Source of the DNA: Photobacterium carnosum
GTDB taxonomy: Bacteria > Pseudomonadota > Gammaproteobacteria > Enterobacterales > Vibrionaceae
Length of the DNA stretch: 64,000 nucleotides
Direction of reading: 5' to 3'
Assembly (NCBI RefSeq): GCF_002849605.1
Contig: NZ_NPIB01000028.1
Location: forward strand, 1 to 64,000
In this document: one piece after another, positions 9,017 to 22,091 of the stretch
Numbering within the stretch: the stretch's first letter is position 1
Layout: each line of letters opens with the position of its first letter
Made by a program: the position numbers and the translations under genes
The notes under the pieces: generated by a model
Told to the model about the DNA's origin: nothing
Databases searched by the model: none
Seen by the model: the letters and a program-made list of their open reading frames with translations, nothing else

Positions 9017-11599
9017 GTGACGATAAAAGGCTTAGAAAAACATACTCCTATGATGCAGCAGTTCCTTCGGATCAAAGCTGAAAACCCTGATATTTTATTG
9101 TTCTACCGCATGGGCGACTTCTATGAGATGTTTTTTGATGATGCCAAGCGAGCTTCACAATTACTTGATATCTCTCTGACAAAACGTGGCGCGACCAATG
9201 GTGAACCAATACCAATGGCTGGAGTACCTTACCATGCAGTTGAAGGCTACTTGGCTAAATTGGTTCAACAAGGGGTATCCGTTGCTATTTGTGAGCAAAT
9301 TGGCGATCCAGCCACCAGCAAAGGCCCTGTAGAGCGGAAAGTTGTACGTATCGTCACCCCAGGTACCGTCAGTGATGAAGCTTTACTGAACGAACGTCGT
9401 GATAACCTTATTGCTGCTATTTATACTGCCAATAATAAATTTGGCTACGCAACGCTTGATATTACCTCAGGCCGCTTCATGTTAACCGAGCCGACAACTG
9501 AAGAAGAAATGCAAGCCGAGCTACAACGTACGAGCCCCGCTGAACTGCTTTATCCTGAAGATTTTACGTATCTACATTTAGTTGAACCGTTCAAAGGTAA
9601 GCGTCGTCGTCCGATTTGGGAATTTGAATTAGAAACGGCACGCCAACAACTGACATTACAATTTGGTACCCGTGATTTAGTAGGCTTTGGCGTCGAAAAA
9701 GCCAATCTTGGTTTATGTGCTGCTGGTTGTTTGATGCAATATGTCAAAGATACTCAACGCACCGCATTACCTCATATTCGTGCGATCACCCTCGATACCC
9801 AAGATCATGCAGTAATTTTAGACGCCGCCACTCGCCGTAATTTAGAATTAACCCAAAACTTAGCCGGTGGTTTTGATAACACCCTTGCCGCCGTACTCGA
9901 TCATACCGCGACCCCTATGGGTAGCCGCTTACTAAAGCGCTGGTTACATCAACCCATTCGCGATCAACACCAATTAAATGGCCGTTTAAATGCTATCGAG
10001 GCGTTTAAAGACAGTGGCATGTTTGTCGATATGGCAAGTGTCTTACGTCATATGGGAGATTTAGAGCGTATCGTGGCACGATTAGCTTTACGCTCAGCTC
10101 GACCTCGTGATTTAGCGCGTATGCGCACTGCAATGCAATACTTACCTGAGCTGGCACAATTATTAGCAGAAATTCCACAAGCACGTATTGGTGAATTAGC
10201 CCAAGATTCAGCACCTATGGATGATCTGTGCCAATTGCTTGAACGCGCTATCATTGAAAACCCACCGGTTATTATTCGTGATGGCGGTGTATTAGCCCCT
10301 GGCTATAATGCTGAATTAGATGAATGGCGAGATTTAGCCGATGGTGCTAAACAATATTTAACCGACCTTGAAACTCGCGAACGTGAGCGTCACGATATTG
10401 ATAGCCTTAAAGTAGGTTTTAATCAGGTTCATGGTTTCTTTATTCAGGTCAGTCGTGGTCAAAGCCACTTAGTTCCTGATCACTATATTCGCCGCCAAAC
10501 GCTTAAAAATGCTGAACGCTATATTATTCCTGAATTAAAAGAGCACGAAGATAAGGTGCTAAATTCAAAATCAAAAGCATTAGCGCTTGAGAAAAAGCTG
10601 TGGGAAGAATTATTTGATCAATTATTACCGCATTTAGAACGATTACAGTTAGCAGCAAGTGCCTTATCTGAATTAGATGTACTAGCAAACTTAGCAGAAC
10701 GTGCTGATAGCTTAAACTATTGCCGCCCACAATTGACGACGACAACAGGGATTAATATTACTGCGGGTCGTCACCCTGTGGTTGAGCAAGTCTTAAGTGA
10801 ACCGTTTATCGCTAATCCAATTACGTTACATCAAGATCGTCGTATGTTGATTATTACTGGTCCTAACATGGGCGGTAAATCAACTTACATGCGCCAAACT
10901 GCACTGATTGCCTTACTGGCACATGTTGGATCTTTTGTTCCTGCAGAAGCGGTAACTATCGGTCCACTGGATCGTATTTTCACCCGTATTGGCGCGTCAG
11001 ATGATCTTGCGTCTGGTCGTTCAACCTTTATGGTCGAAATGACAGAAACCGCTAATATTCTCCATAATGCAACCAAACACAGTTTAGTGTTAATGGATGA
11101 AATTGGCCGTGGTACCAGTACCTATGATGGCCTCTCTCTCGCGTGGGCAAGTGCAGAATGGTTAGCGGATAAAATTGCGGCAATGACATTATTTGCTACT
11201 CACTATTTTGAGCTCACCGAATTACCTTCATTACTTTCAGGTTTAGCCAATGTCCACCTTGATGCGATTGAGCATGGCGACAATATTGCATTTATGCATA
11301 GCGTTCAAGACGGTGCTGCCAGCAAATCTTATGGTTTAGCGGTTGCTAGCCTAGCGGGTGTACCAAAAGCTGTAATTAAACGCGCTAAAATAAAACTCAA
11401 GCAATTAGAGGCGCTGGGGCATCAAAAAGCCCAACCATCAGCTGAAATCACAGGGCAAGTGCCGCGAGAAGAACATCAGTTAAGTTTGATTCCAGAGCCA
11501 AGCGACGTCGAAGAAGCATTAGCAAAGGTTAATCCTGATGAATTAACCCCTCGCCAAGCATTAGATGAGCTGTATCGTCTAAAAGCGTTATTAGCGTAA
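9017..11599 (+). CDS. mutS: DNA mismatch repair protein MutS
   Basis: MutS recognises mismatches and small loops and recruits MutL. The mismatch-wedge motif [11 protein letters not shown] lies near the N-terminus, the Walker A motif is [14 protein letters not shown], and the C-terminal ATPase also shows [12 protein letters not shown] and ATHYFELT. I start at a GTG (9017, reading [15 protein letters not shown]), which gives 860 residues like the family. An in-frame ATG at 8909 adds 36 residues not expected in MutS and has no good ribosome site, but the GTG also has only a weak one (GTAGG), so the start is uncertain. mutS is divergent from pncC and converges on rpoS. Confidence 0.95.
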   Translation: MTIKGLEKHTPMMQQFLRIKAENPDILLFYRMGDFYEMFFDDAKRASQLLDISLTKRGATNGEPIPMAGVPYHAVEGYLAKLVQQGVSVAICEQIGDPATSKGPVERKVVRIVTPGTVSDEALLNERRDNLIAAIYTANNKFGYATLDITSGRFMLTEPTTEEEMQAELQRTSPAELLYPEDFTYLHLVEPFKGKRRRPIWEFELETARQQLTLQFGTRDLVGFGVEKANLGLCAAGCLMQYVKDTQRTALPHIRAITLDTQDHAVILDAATRRNLELTQNLAGGFDNTLAAVLDHTATPMGSRLLKRWLHQPIRDQHQLNGRLNAIEAFKDSGMFVDMASVLRHMGDLERIVARLALRSARPRDLARMRTAMQYLPELAQLLAEIPQARIGELAQDSAPMDDLCQLLERAIIENPPVIIRDGGVLAPGYNAELDEWRDLADGAKQYLTDLETRERERHDIDSLKVGFNQVHGFFIQVSRGQSHLVPDHYIRRQTLKNAERYIIPELKEHEDKVLNSKSKALALEKKLWEELFDQLLPHLERLQLAASALSELDVLANLAERADSLNYCRPQLTTTTGINITAGRHPVVEQVLSEPFIANPITLHQDRRMLIITGPNMGGKSTYMRQTALIALLAHVGSFVPAEAVTIGPLDRIFTRIGASDDLASGRSTFMVEMTETANILHNATKHSLVLMDEIGRGTSTYDGLSLAWASAEWLADKIAAMTLFATHYFELTELPSLLSGLANVHLDAIEHGDNIAFMHSVQDGAASKSYGLAVASLAGVPKAVIKRAKIKLKQLEALGHQKAQPSAEITGQVPREEHQLSLIPEPSDVEEALAKVNPDELTPRQALDELYRLKALLA

Positions 11600-11621
11600 T
11601 CACGGCCAGATAACAGCCATT

Positions 11622-11649
11622 AAAAAAGGACGCTTTAGCGTCCTTTTTT
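11622..11649. terminator. Bidirectional terminator between mutS and rpoS
   Basis: GGACGC-TTTA-GCGTCC has six A before and six T after the stem, so it can act on both strands. It lies 23-50 nt after the mutS stop and about 70 nt beyond the rpoS stop. Confidence 0.92.
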
Positions 11650-11720
11650 ATTATTAAAGAGTCTCTATTATCGATAGCGTAAAAGTGATCATTAAAAAGA
11701 CGGTTATCGATGATTGATTA

Positions 11721-12713
11721 CTACATTTCTTGATTAAATAACGATTCAATACTTAACCCTTGGTGGGTTAACATATCACGTAAACGGCGTAAGCCTTCAA
11801 CCTGAATCTGACGTACTCGCTCACGCGTTAAGCCGATTTCACGACCAACATCTTCTAATGTCGATGCTTCATAACCTAACAAACCAAATCGTCGTGCCAG
11901 CACTTCACGCTGTTTAGGGTTAAGATCTTGCAACCAATGAACAATAGAATTTTTAATGTCATCATCTTGAGTGGAGGTTTCAGGACTACCGCCTTTTTCA
12001 TCGGGGATTATATCTAATAGTGCTTTATCAGAATCACCACCAATCGGATTATCAACCGAACTCACTCGCTCATTAAGACGCAGCATACGGTTAACATCAT
12101 CAACGGATTTTTCAAGTTGCAGTGCAATATCTTCAGCAGTTGGCTCATGATCAAGCTTTTGTGCTAATTCACGTGCAGTACGTAAATAAACATTAAGCTC
12201 TTTCACAACATGGATGGGCAAGCGAATAGTACGGGTTTGATTCATGATCGCCCGTTCAATAGTTTGACGGATCCACCATGTTGCATAAGTTGAAAAACGG
12301 AAACCTCGCTCAGGGTCAAATTTTTCAACTGCACGAATAAGACCTAAATTTCCCTCTTCAACTAAATCAAGTAAGGCTAAACCACGGTTGCTATAACGAC
12401 GGGATATTTTCACGACTAACCGAAGATTACTTTCAATCATCCGTTTACGTGACACCTCATCACCGCGTAATGCCCGACGTGCATACAACACTTCTTCTTC
12501 GGCAGTGAGCAATGGAGAATATCCAATTTCACCAAGATAAAGTTGGGTTGCATCAAGTACTTTAGCGCTTGTCTCATATTTGGAGATATCAGCAGCTTCT
12601 GTCGATGCTGACGTATCAGAATTATTATCAGTGGACACCACTAAACTATTACGTTCAATGCTGTCATCTAATGTCAATGATTCAAGTTTTTTGGCTGTGC
12701 TGCTTCTACTCAT
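11721..12713 (-). CDS. rpoS: RNA polymerase sigma factor RpoS (sigma-38)
   Basis: RpoS is the general stress and stationary-phase sigma factor. Region 1.2 begins at [20 protein letters not shown], region 2 contains the invariant [19 protein letters not shown] stretch, and region 4 ends with the helix-turn-helix [20 protein letters not shown]. The variable N-terminus is Ser/Asp-rich. The ATG at 12713 (MSRSSTAKK) has GGGAGG four to five bases upstream and gives 330 residues, so I prefer it over the ATG at 12743. The gene lies 87 nt behind nlpD. In E. coli the main rpoS promoter lies inside nlpD; I did not locate it here. Confidence 0.97.
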   Translation of the reverse strand: MSRSSTAKKLESLTLDDSIERNSLVVSTDNNSDTSASTEAADISKYETSAKVLDATQLYLGEIGYSPLLTAEEEVLYARRALRGDEVSRKRMIESNLRLVVKISRRYSNRGLALLDLVEEGNLGLIRAVEKFDPERGFRFSTYATWWIRQTIERAIMNQTRTIRLPIHVVKELNVYLRTARELAQKLDHEPTAEDIALQLEKSVDDVNRMLRLNERVSSVDNPIGGDSDKALLDIIPDEKGGSPETSTQDDDIKNSIVHWLQDLNPKQREVLARRFGLLGYEASTLEDVGREIGLTRERVRQIQVEGLRRLRDMLTHQGLSIESLFNQEM

Positions 12714-12800
12714 AGCGCCTCCCAGATGGCGAGTTAAAGACATTACAACGTCATGATGTCATCTCTGATTTATACGTTTCTCTATTTTTATTATGGCGAA

Positions 12801-13697
12801 CTACTTAGGAAGAAAGCGCATTGGATCGACAGACTTTCCTTTATAGCGGATTTCAAAATGCAATCGAACACTTGATGCACCAGAACTCCCCATCGTCGCT
12901 ATTTCCTGACCAGCTTTAACTGATTGTTGCTCTTTAACTAATATTTTATCGTTGTGCGCATAAGCACTAAGGTAATCTTCACTGTGCTTAATGATCACTA
13001 AATTACCGTATCCTCGCAGTGCATCACCGGCATAAACCACTTTTCCAGCTGATGTTGCGCGAATTGGCGTACCACGAGCGGCAGTAATATCGATACCTTT
13101 ATTGCCATTATCTGCGTTTGAGAACCCTTCAATAATTTTACCTTTCACAGGCCAAGCCCAGCCAGAACTTGAAACATGTGACGTTGGTTTTGTTACTGGC
13201 TTATTTGTTACGGGTTTGTTAACTTTTGTTTTTTCAGAGTACTCTTTTGCTTCTTGCTTAGCAACTGGTTTATTGGTTGTTTTTTGCACTACTGGTTTTT
13301 TGATGACGGGTTTATGTACGGTCTGGGTTACCGTTTTTGCAGCTGATGGTGCAATTATTGGCATTACAACGACGTTATTAGTACGCCCTTGACTATCCGC
13401 TGTTGGAATCGCCAATCTTTGCCCAGGATAAATCGTATAAGGGTAAGGTAAGCGGTTTAGCTTAACGATATCTTTAACATCACGCCCGGTCATATAAGAG
13501 ATAAAATACAGCGTATCTCCTTTCTGAACAGTGTAATAACTGCCATGAAAACTGCCACGTTGCAATTGTGAATAATCTTTAGCAAGATTTGAAACAGGCG
13601 CAGGCGTATGACTACTACATGCAGATAACAGCACCACACAGGTTACTGCTAGCAAAGAAGGTTGAATTATTTTTTTTATCATACGCTCAATACTCAT
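12801..13697 (-). CDS. nlpD: Murein hydrolase activator NlpD (lipoprotein)
   Basis: NlpD is an envelope lipoprotein that activates the amidase AmiC at the septum. It has a lipoprotein signal with lipobox LSAC (Cys27), a LysM domain (YYTVQKGDTLYFISYMTG...YPGQRLAIP, about 55-100), a long Lys/Pro/Thr/Val-rich linker (about 115-170) and a C-terminal M23/LytM domain. The LytM site is degenerate: the first metal-binding His is missing (GNKGIDI), while LHFEI remains, as expected for an activator rather than a peptidase. Order surE-pcm-nlpD-rpoS is conserved; pcm ends 3 nt upstream of the start. Confidence 0.94.
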   Translation of the reverse strand: MSIERMIKKIIQPSLLAVTCVVLLSACSSHTPAPVSNLAKDYSQLQRGSFHGSYYTVQKGDTLYFISYMTGRDVKDIVKLNRLPYPYTIYPGQRLAIPTADSQGRTNNVVVMPIIAPSAAKTVTQTVHKPVIKKPVVQKTTNKPVAKQEAKEYSEKTKVNKPVTNKPVTKPTSHVSSSGWAWPVKGKIIEGFSNADNGNKGIDITAARGTPIRATSAGKVVYAGDALRGYGNLVIIKHSEDYLSAYAHNDKILVKEQQSVKAGQEIATMGSSGASSVRLHFEIRYKGKSVDPMRFLPK

Positions 13698-13700
13698 GAT

Positions 13701-14330
13701 TTACGCCAAATCTCCAGCCACTAACGGCACAAATTTAACAGGTTCGATATCCGTTTCAATAAACTGTTCGCCATTGCGAACAATCAATTTTAACACTTGC
13801 TCTGAATACCCTACGGGTAATATTAATCGACCACCATCGGCAAGTTGGGTTAATAGGCTCTGGGGAACCTCACTTGGCGCGGCGGTAACAATAATAGCAT
13901 CAAATGGGCCTTTACTTTCCCAACCTTGCCATCCATCACCATGTTTAGTCGAAATATTATATAATTCTAATTGTTTAAAACGTCGTTTTGCTTGCCATTG
14001 CAGGCCTTTAATTCGCTCAACAGAATAAACATGATCAGCTAATTGCGCTAACACTGACGCTTGATAACCGGATCCAGTACCAATTTCTAGCACCGATGAT
14101 TGCGGCGTTAATGCTAATAGCGAGGTCATCTTTGCAACAATATAAGGTTGTGAAATCGTCTGACCACTGCCTATCGGTAACGCATTATTCTCATAAGCTT
14201 GATAAGAAAATGCTTCATCAATAAAAAATTGGCGAGGTATCGCAGCAATAGCTTGCAGCACTCGCTGATCGGTAATACCTCGATTAACTAATAACGCAAT
14301 TAATTTATCAACTTGCCTCTGATAACGCAT
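13701..14330 (-). CDS. pcm: Protein-L-isoaspartate O-methyltransferase
   Basis: Pcm uses S-adenosylmethionine to methylate isoaspartyl residues and so repairs aged proteins, mainly in stationary phase. The SAM motif [19 protein letters not shown] is at about residues 79-96, the substrate region has [17 protein letters not shown] (about 52-68), and the length of 209 matches the family. It lies between surE and nlpD with gaps of 2-3 nt and is clearly part of one transcription unit leading to rpoS. Confidence 0.96.
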   Translation of the reverse strand: MRYQRQVDKLIALLVNRGITDQRVLQAIAAIPRQFFIDEAFSYQAYENNALPIGSGQTISQPYIVAKMTSLLALTPQSSVLEIGTGSGYQASVLAQLADHVYSVERIKGLQWQAKRRFKQLELYNISTKHGDGWQGWESKGPFDAIIVTAAPSEVPQSLLTQLADGGRLILPVGYSEQVLKLIVRNGEQFIETDIEPVKFVPLVAGDLA

Positions 14331-14332
14331 AG

Positions 14333-15091
14333 TTATCGAATCTCCACCGCATGCATCCAGCTTTCTAGCCCAACTATTGCATCATGCGCAGTCAGGTCGA
14401 CTTGTAACGGAGTAATAGAAACTTCTCCATGTTCAATCGCAAAAAAATCAGTGCCTTCGGTAGCATCTTGTGTATCACCCGGAGGTCCTAACCAATATAA
14501 TGGATTCCCACGAGGATCGGTTTTTTTAATCATACTCACAGCCCGATGACGTGCCCCTAAGCGGGTTGTTTTCCACCCTTTTAGTTGATCAAAAGGCACA
14601 TCAGGAACATTAACATTAATAATTTTTTGAGTAGATGTAGATAATGGCTGCATGACCATTTTTTCAATCAAGATCTTTACAACTTGAGCAGCAGTATCAA
14701 AATGGGTATCACCCACTAATGAAACAGCAATCGCAGGTACACCTAAAAAATAACCTTCAGTCGCCGCAGCAACCGTGCCAGAATAAAGTACATCATCGCC
14801 TAAATTTGCACCATGATTAATCCCCGCCACCACAATATCGGGCAAGTTATCTAACCATTCAGTTAATGCAAAATGGACACAATCTACTGGCGTACCTTGA
14901 ACCGCGACTTTATTGTCACTTTGCTGACGAATACGTAATGGGTAATCAATCGTTAATGAATTGGATGCCCCTGATCGATTACGATCAGGGGCAACTACCG
15001 TTACTTCACCAAGCTCACTTAGAACCTCAGCTAACGTATTAATACCTTCAGCAAAAATACCATCATCATTGCTGATCAGTATTCTCATCAT
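14333..15091 (-). CDS. surE: 5'/3'-nucleotidase SurE
   Basis: SurE is a metal-dependent phosphatase acting on nucleoside monophosphates and short polyphosphate, linked to stationary-phase survival. The metal-binding ISNDDG is at the N-terminus, followed by [16 protein letters not shown], the [21 protein letters not shown] core and a C-terminal [11 protein letters not shown]. The length of 252 residues is that of E. coli SurE. The start overlaps the end of truD by 26 bp, which suggests translational coupling. Two consecutive ATG codons make the exact start ambiguous by one residue. Confidence 0.96.
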   Translation of the reverse strand: MMRILISNDDGIFAEGINTLAEVLSELGEVTVVAPDRNRSGASNSLTIDYPLRIRQQSDNKVAVQGTPVDCVHFALTEWLDNLPDIVVAGINHGANLGDDVLYSGTVAAATEGYFLGVPAIAVSLVGDTHFDTAAQVVKILIEKMVMQPLSTSTQKIINVNVPDVPFDQLKGWKTTRLGARHRAVSMIKKTDPRGNPLYWLGPPGDTQDATEGTDFFAIEHGEVSITPLQVDLTAHDAIVGLESWMHAVEIR

Positions 15092-16151
15092 TCATACCTT
15101 CTGATTCTAGCGGCATGATCAACTCACGCACGACCGAAGTCGCAAAACTGCCAGCAGGTAAAGCAAAAGAAAGGATCACGCCATTATCATCAAACTGCCA
15201 TTGCATATCTTGTGGTAGTAATAATAATGAACGACGATCATGACGCATACGATTATCACGTACTAATGCTACAAGTGCAGGTTCTTGCTCAACAATCGCT
15301 AATTCAAATGCTTGTGCATCAGCTGTTGTAGGTAAAGCGTTATCACCTAGCAATGGGCCTGTAATTGCTACTTCACCTTGCATTACTTGTTGCTGTAATT
15401 CAGGGGTAATAGTTTCAGCAATAAACGTGCGATCATCACCAGCGGCTTGTAGGCAATCACCTAGCATAATTTCACGGGTAAGATTTTGCTCAATACGCGC
15501 AGACAATACTTGGTTAAACATCCATGAGCGTGCAGCTGATAAGTAAAAACTACGCTTGCTCTTATCACGAACACGGAATTCATTATTACCCCAAGCGCGA
15601 GCTTTAATGACGTTATTGCCGCCATAACCAAAACGTTGCTGACCAAAATAGTTTGCAACACCTTGTTGCTTTACTAACTCTAAACGTTCAGCTAATGCTT
15701 GAGGCTGATCTAAATCAGTTAAGCGCAATTGGAACCAGTTACCTTGCAAATCACCAGGGCGTAGTTTTTTATCATTGCGAGTCGTTTCAAGAATTTCAAT
15801 TCCAGGGTGCTCTGCTTCAAACTGAGTTAAATCAGGATCAGCTTTACCTGGTAAATGAACACTTATCCATTGATCAGTGACTGCGTGGCGATCTTTAAGA
15901 CCGGCCCAACTCACATCACGCGATTTCACACCACACGCTTTGGCTAATTCATTAACCACATATTTAGTATTTTCGCCTGTTTTGCGAATTTTAACCATTA
16001 AGTGCTCGCCAGTACCTGTAAAGGTAAAACCTAACTGCTCGTTAACGATAAAATCTTGTGGATTTGCCTTAATATTTCCATGGCAAGTTGGCTGTTCATG
16101 AAGCCACTTAAAACAATCCATTACGTTTGTTGAGATGTTATTTGTCGACAT
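15066..16151 (-). CDS. truD: tRNA pseudouridine(13) synthase TruD
   Basis: TruD isomerises U13 of tRNA-Glu to pseudouridine. The catalytic Asp lies in the family motif [19 protein letters not shown] (about residues 82-100). [15 protein letters not shown] is also characteristic and GNWFQLRL belongs to the TRUD insertion region. The 361 residues include a short C-terminal extension ([11 protein letters not shown]) that is the part overlapping surE. It follows ispF after 7 nt in an ispD-ispF-truD-surE-pcm-nlpD-rpoS arrangement conserved in enterics and vibrios. Confidence 0.95.
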   Translation of the reverse strand: MSTNNISTNVMDCFKWLHEQPTCHGNIKANPQDFIVNEQLGFTFTGTGEHLMVKIRKTGENTKYVVNELAKACGVKSRDVSWAGLKDRHAVTDQWISVHLPGKADPDLTQFEAEHPGIEILETTRNDKKLRPGDLQGNWFQLRLTDLDQPQALAERLELVKQQGVANYFGQQRFGYGGNNVIKARAWGNNEFRVRDKSKRSFYLSAARSWMFNQVLSARIEQNLTREIMLGDCLQAAGDDRTFIAETITPELQQQVMQGEVAITGPLLGDNALPTTADAQAFELAIVEQEPALVALVRDNRMRHDRRSLLLLPQDMQWQFDDNGVILSFALPAGSFATSVVRELIMPLESEGMNDENTDQQ

Positions 16152-16158
16152 GATGTCA

Positions 16159-16632
16159 TTATACCTTTTTAATTAAAACAACGGCTTCACAAGCAATACC
16201 TTCTTTACGTCCAGTAAATCCTAGGCGTTCAGAAGTAGTTGCTTTAACATTAATATTGGCGATATCTGTTTCCAGATCGTCAGCTATGGCTTGGCACATC
16301 GCCGTAATGTGAGGTGCCATTTTGGGTGCTTGGGCAATAATAGTGACATCGAGATTACCAAGACAATAGCCCATTGCCTTAACCTTGCTGTAGACATCAC
16401 GTAATAAAAATCGACTATCGGCACCGGCCCACTCAGCGTCAGTATCAGGGAAATGACGACCAATATCACCCGCACCGATTGCCCCTAACAACGCATCACA
16501 AACAGCGTGTAAAGCGACATCACCATCAGAGTGTGCGATTAGACCTTGTTCATAAGGAACAGCAACACCACCAATAATAACGGGGCCTGCACCACCAAAT
16601 TTATGCACATCAAACCCGTGACCAATTCGCAT
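16159..16632 (-). CDS. ispF: 2-C-methyl-D-erythritol 2,4-cyclodiphosphate synthase
   Basis: IspF cyclises CDP-ME-2-phosphate to MEcPP with release of CMP in the MEP isoprenoid pathway. The metal ligands lie in [10 protein letters not shown] (Asp8, His10) and the [18 protein letters not shown] segment (about 34-51), followed by HFPDTD. The 157 residues are the standard length. The start codon shares one base with the ispD stop codon, so translation is probably coupled and the two successive MEP enzymes are made together. Confidence 0.97.
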   Translation of the reverse strand: MRIGHGFDVHKFGGAGPVIIGGVAVPYEQGLIAHSDGDVALHAVCDALLGAIGAGDIGRHFPDTDAEWAGADSRFLLRDVYSKVKAMGYCLGNLDVTIIAQAPKMAPHITAMCQAIADDLETDIANINVKATTSERLGFTGRKEGIACEAVVLIKKV

Positions 16633-17342
16633 TAATGTTGTTCCTTTAATAAGAGTTGTAGATAAAACTCAGCCAAGGCTAAATCTTCTGGCTGTGTCAC
16701 CTTCAGATTATCACTCCGTCCAGCAACGAGGATCGGGGTATAACCACAAAATTCTAATGCGGATGCTTCATCAGTGATCGTCGCACCTTGAGCTAAAGCT
16801 GTCGTTAATGATTGGCGTAATTGTCCAACACGAAACATTTGTGGTGTTAACGCATGCCATAAGTTTTCACGATCGACCGTATGAATAATCTGAGATTGTG
16901 TTGCTTTATTATGCCCACGTTTCATGGTGTCACGTACAGGAGCTGCTAAAATCGCACCACAATCACTATTAACAGCGGCTGTTATCAAAGCCGTTAAGTC
17001 AGTTAACCTAACACATGGCCGCGCAGCATCATGCACTAATACCCATGCATTGTTATTATCAATCGCCGCTAAACCCGCAAACACTGAATCAGCCCGTTCA
17101 GCACCACCATCGACCACGGTGATCCGTGAATCAGTCGCTAATGGTAACTGTGGAAAATAAGGATCATCTGCACTAACAGCAATTATCACCCGTGTAATTT
17201 CAGGTAAGCTCAATAGACGATCAACGGTATGCTCTAAAATCGTTTTACCTGCAATATGAAGATATTGCTTCGGACGATCAGCAGCCATTCGACTGCCAAC
17301 TCCAGCCGCAGGTACTACGGCAATAAATTCTTCAGCGATCAT
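16632..17342 (-). CDS. ispD: 2-C-methyl-D-erythritol 4-phosphate cytidylyltransferase
   Basis: IspD transfers CMP from CTP to MEP, giving CDP-ME. The nucleotide-binding signature [19 protein letters not shown] is at residues 10-28, [11 protein letters not shown] is the substrate segment, and [11 protein letters not shown] lies near the C-terminus. The 236 residues match the family. It sits 33 nt after ftsB and overlaps ispF by one base. Confidence 0.97.
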   Translation of the reverse strand: MIAEEFIAVVPAAGVGSRMAADRPKQYLHIAGKTILEHTVDRLLSLPEITRVIIAVSADDPYFPQLPLATDSRITVVDGGAERADSVFAGLAAIDNNNAWVLVHDAARPCVRLTDLTALITAAVNSDCGAILAAPVRDTMKRGHNKATQSQIIHTVDRENLWHALTPQMFRVGQLRQSLTTALAQGATITDEASALEFCGYTPILVAGRSDNLKVTQPEDLALAEFYLQLLLKEQH

Positions 17343-17375
17343 TAGCTTTATTACTCACAACAAAAAACGCTAACG

Positions 17376-17654
17376 TTAGTTATTATCACCTAACACTCGA
17401 ACAAAAGTTTCACCGGGTTTAATTAAACCTAAATCATTGCGCGCGCGCTCTTCTACGGCTTCTTTACCGCCATGAAGATCTTTAATTTCTGCGTACATTT
17501 GTTGGTTTCGTTGTTGTAATTCAGTATTAGCAGCTTGCTGTAAAGCAACGCTTTCTTTTACTGCGGTATATTCGTTCATACCGTTTTTACCATCCCAAAA
17601 ATCGTACTGCAGCCAAGCTAAAACCACTAGCAGGATAATAATAAACAGACGCAT
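17376..17654 (-). CDS. ftsB: Cell division protein FtsB
   Basis: FtsB is a small bitopic membrane protein of the divisome that forms a complex with FtsL and FtsQ. It has an N-terminal transmembrane helix (residues 1-20, MRLFIIILLVVLAWLQYDFW) and then a Leu/Gln-rich coiled coil (about 28-65, ANTELQQRNQQMYAEI) and the conserved ARNDLGLIKPGETF tail. The 92 residues fit the family. It is located before ispD as in E. coli; a 308-bp gap with a terminator separates it from eno, so it should have its own promoter. Confidence 0.95.
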   Translation of the reverse strand: MRLFIIILLVVLAWLQYDFWDGKNGMNEYTAVKESVALQQAANTELQQRNQQMYAEIKDLHGGKEAVEERARNDLGLIKPGETFVRVLGDNN

Positions 17655-17962
17655 GATTCCCCTTTAAAATTAGCGTAGATGTCAATACCAACAATATACA
17701 TTCCAATCAATCACTGATCGTAAACCATTGGAATGCATGTTGCGAAAGCGTAATAATCCCATAATCAGCTTATTGTGACCACTATTATGGCTATAGAGTT
17801 GATACAGTGCTAGTTACGTGTCAATTTTGCTGTTAAATCAAACAAAAGCTGTTTATTTAGCGTTATTTACAGCAGTATCACTTTTTCAGAAAAAAAAACC
17901 GCCTCCTAAGAGACGGTTTGATTTAGGCTCATTGAGCAAGCTCAATGATAGGCTTAAAAGAA
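17655..17962. other. Intergenic region eno-ftsB
   Basis: No gene seen. It holds the eno terminator (17890-17919), an 18-bp perfect palindrome CATTGAGCAAGCTCAATG at 17930-17947 directly after the eno stop, and presumably the ftsB promoter. Confidence 0.8.
17890..17919 (-). terminator. eno terminator
   Basis: On the minus strand AAACCGTCTC-TTAG-GAGGCGGTTT (10-bp stem with one G-U) runs into a long T stretch, about 44 nt after the eno stop codon. Confidence 0.9.
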
Positions 17963-19282
<1,320 letters not shown>

Positions 19283-19304
19283 TTATCTTCAAATTAAAAG
19301 CTAA

Positions 19305-19338
19305 ATAAAATAGCTGCAGCGATAACTGCTACAGCTAT
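19305..19338 (-). terminator. Possible attenuator/terminator between pyrG and eno
   Basis: On the minus strand an 11-bp stem (ATAGCTGTAGC / GCTGCAGCTAT, one G-U) with a 7-nt loop is followed by TTTTATTTAG. It may partially terminate pyrG transcripts so that eno is also served by another promoter. Confidence 0.5.
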
Positions 19339-19347
19339 CAGTAATCC

Positions 19348-21057
<1,710 letters not shown>

Positions 21058-21210
21058 TTATCGCCACAACGTGAAAACTATCATACACCCCTAAGATTTT
21101 TTTTGTCTCAAATCAAGGAAGTGATATGTGTGCAATTTTCACCCCATATCGCTGCTTTTAGCTGATAAGTTATCATACTACTACCGTATAACTATGCCAA
21201 GTGGGAATAA

Positions 21211-22020
21211 TTATTTATTGCATTCATGCTGTTTTACTCTATCCCACTCAAAATCTAGCTCAGTTAATGAACATTGATTTAAAGACTTACCTTGTTCTAA
21301 CACATTTTTTTCGACTTGGCGAAAACGTCGTTCAAATTTTTTATTTGCTTGTTGCAGTGCATGTTCGGGTTTGACATCAAGATGACGACTTAAATTTACT
21401 ACTGAAAAGAGCAAATCTCCCATCTCTTCAGCGATTTTATGCTGATCTTGTGGCGTTTGAATGACTTCTGCCATCACTTCATCGAGTTCTTCAGTAACTT
21501 TATCAACCACTGGTCCTAACGTATCCCAATCAAAACCTTGACTGGCACAACGTTGTTGAATTTTATCAGCGCGAGTCAATGCGGGTAATGCTAGTGGGAT
21601 ATTAGCGAGCAAACTTTCATCTTGTAATTTTTGTGCTCGTTCTTTGGCTTTTTCAGCTTCCCAGTTTTGTTTTACCGCCATCTCATCTTCAAATTTCTCA
21701 TCATTAAAGACATGCGGATGACGACGAGTTAATTTTTCACTAATGCCAGCAACGACATCATTAAAATCAAATAAATCTTGTTCTTTGGCTAATTGGCTAT
21801 AAAACACCACTTGAAACAATAAATCACCGAGTTCTTCTTTTACATCAACCCAATTTTTTTGATCTATCGCATCGGCAACTTCATACGCTTCTTCAATGGT
21901 ATAAGGTACGATTGAATCAAAATCTTGTTTTAGATCCCACGGACAGCCGTTCTTAGGATCACGTAACTGCGCCATAATGGTTAATAGATTATCGATATCA
22001 AGTGTGGTTTTGTTATGCAT
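21211..22020 (-). CDS. mazG: Nucleoside triphosphate pyrophosphohydrolase MazG
   Basis: MazG hydrolyses (d)NTPs to the monophosphate and pyrophosphate and is thought to lower (p)ppGpp effects. Two MazG domains are seen: the first has CPWDLKQDFDSIVPYTIEEAYE and KEELGDLLFQVVFYSQLA (Glu-rich metal site), the second EELDEVMAE and EEMGDLLFSVVNLSRH. The 269 residues are near the 263 of E. coli. It lies behind relA, but the relA terminator (22037-22065) separates them, so MazG is expected to rely on read-through or a promoter of its own. Confidence 0.95.
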   Translation of the reverse strand: MHNKTTLDIDNLLTIMAQLRDPKNGCPWDLKQDFDSIVPYTIEEAYEVADAIDQKNWVDVKEELGDLLFQVVFYSQLAKEQDLFDFNDVVAGISEKLTRRHPHVFNDEKFEDEMAVKQNWEAEKAKERAQKLQDESLLANIPLALPALTRADKIQQRCASQGFDWDTLGPVVDKVTEELDEVMAEVIQTPQDQHKIAEEMGDLLFSVVNLSRHLDVKPEHALQQANKKFERRFRQVEKNVLEQGKSLNQCSLTELDFEWDRVKQHECNK

Positions 22021-22036
22021 TATTATCTCCCTAAAT

Positions 22037-22065
22037 AAAAAAATAGGTAGCCGAAGCTACCTATT
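22037..22065 (-). terminator. relA terminator
   Basis: On the minus strand AATAGGTAGC-TTCG-GCTACCTATT, a 10-bp perfect stem with a stable tetraloop, runs into seven T. It lies between relA and mazG. Confidence 0.92.
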
Positions 22066-22091
22066 GCTGTATTCGATATTATCTATCACGA

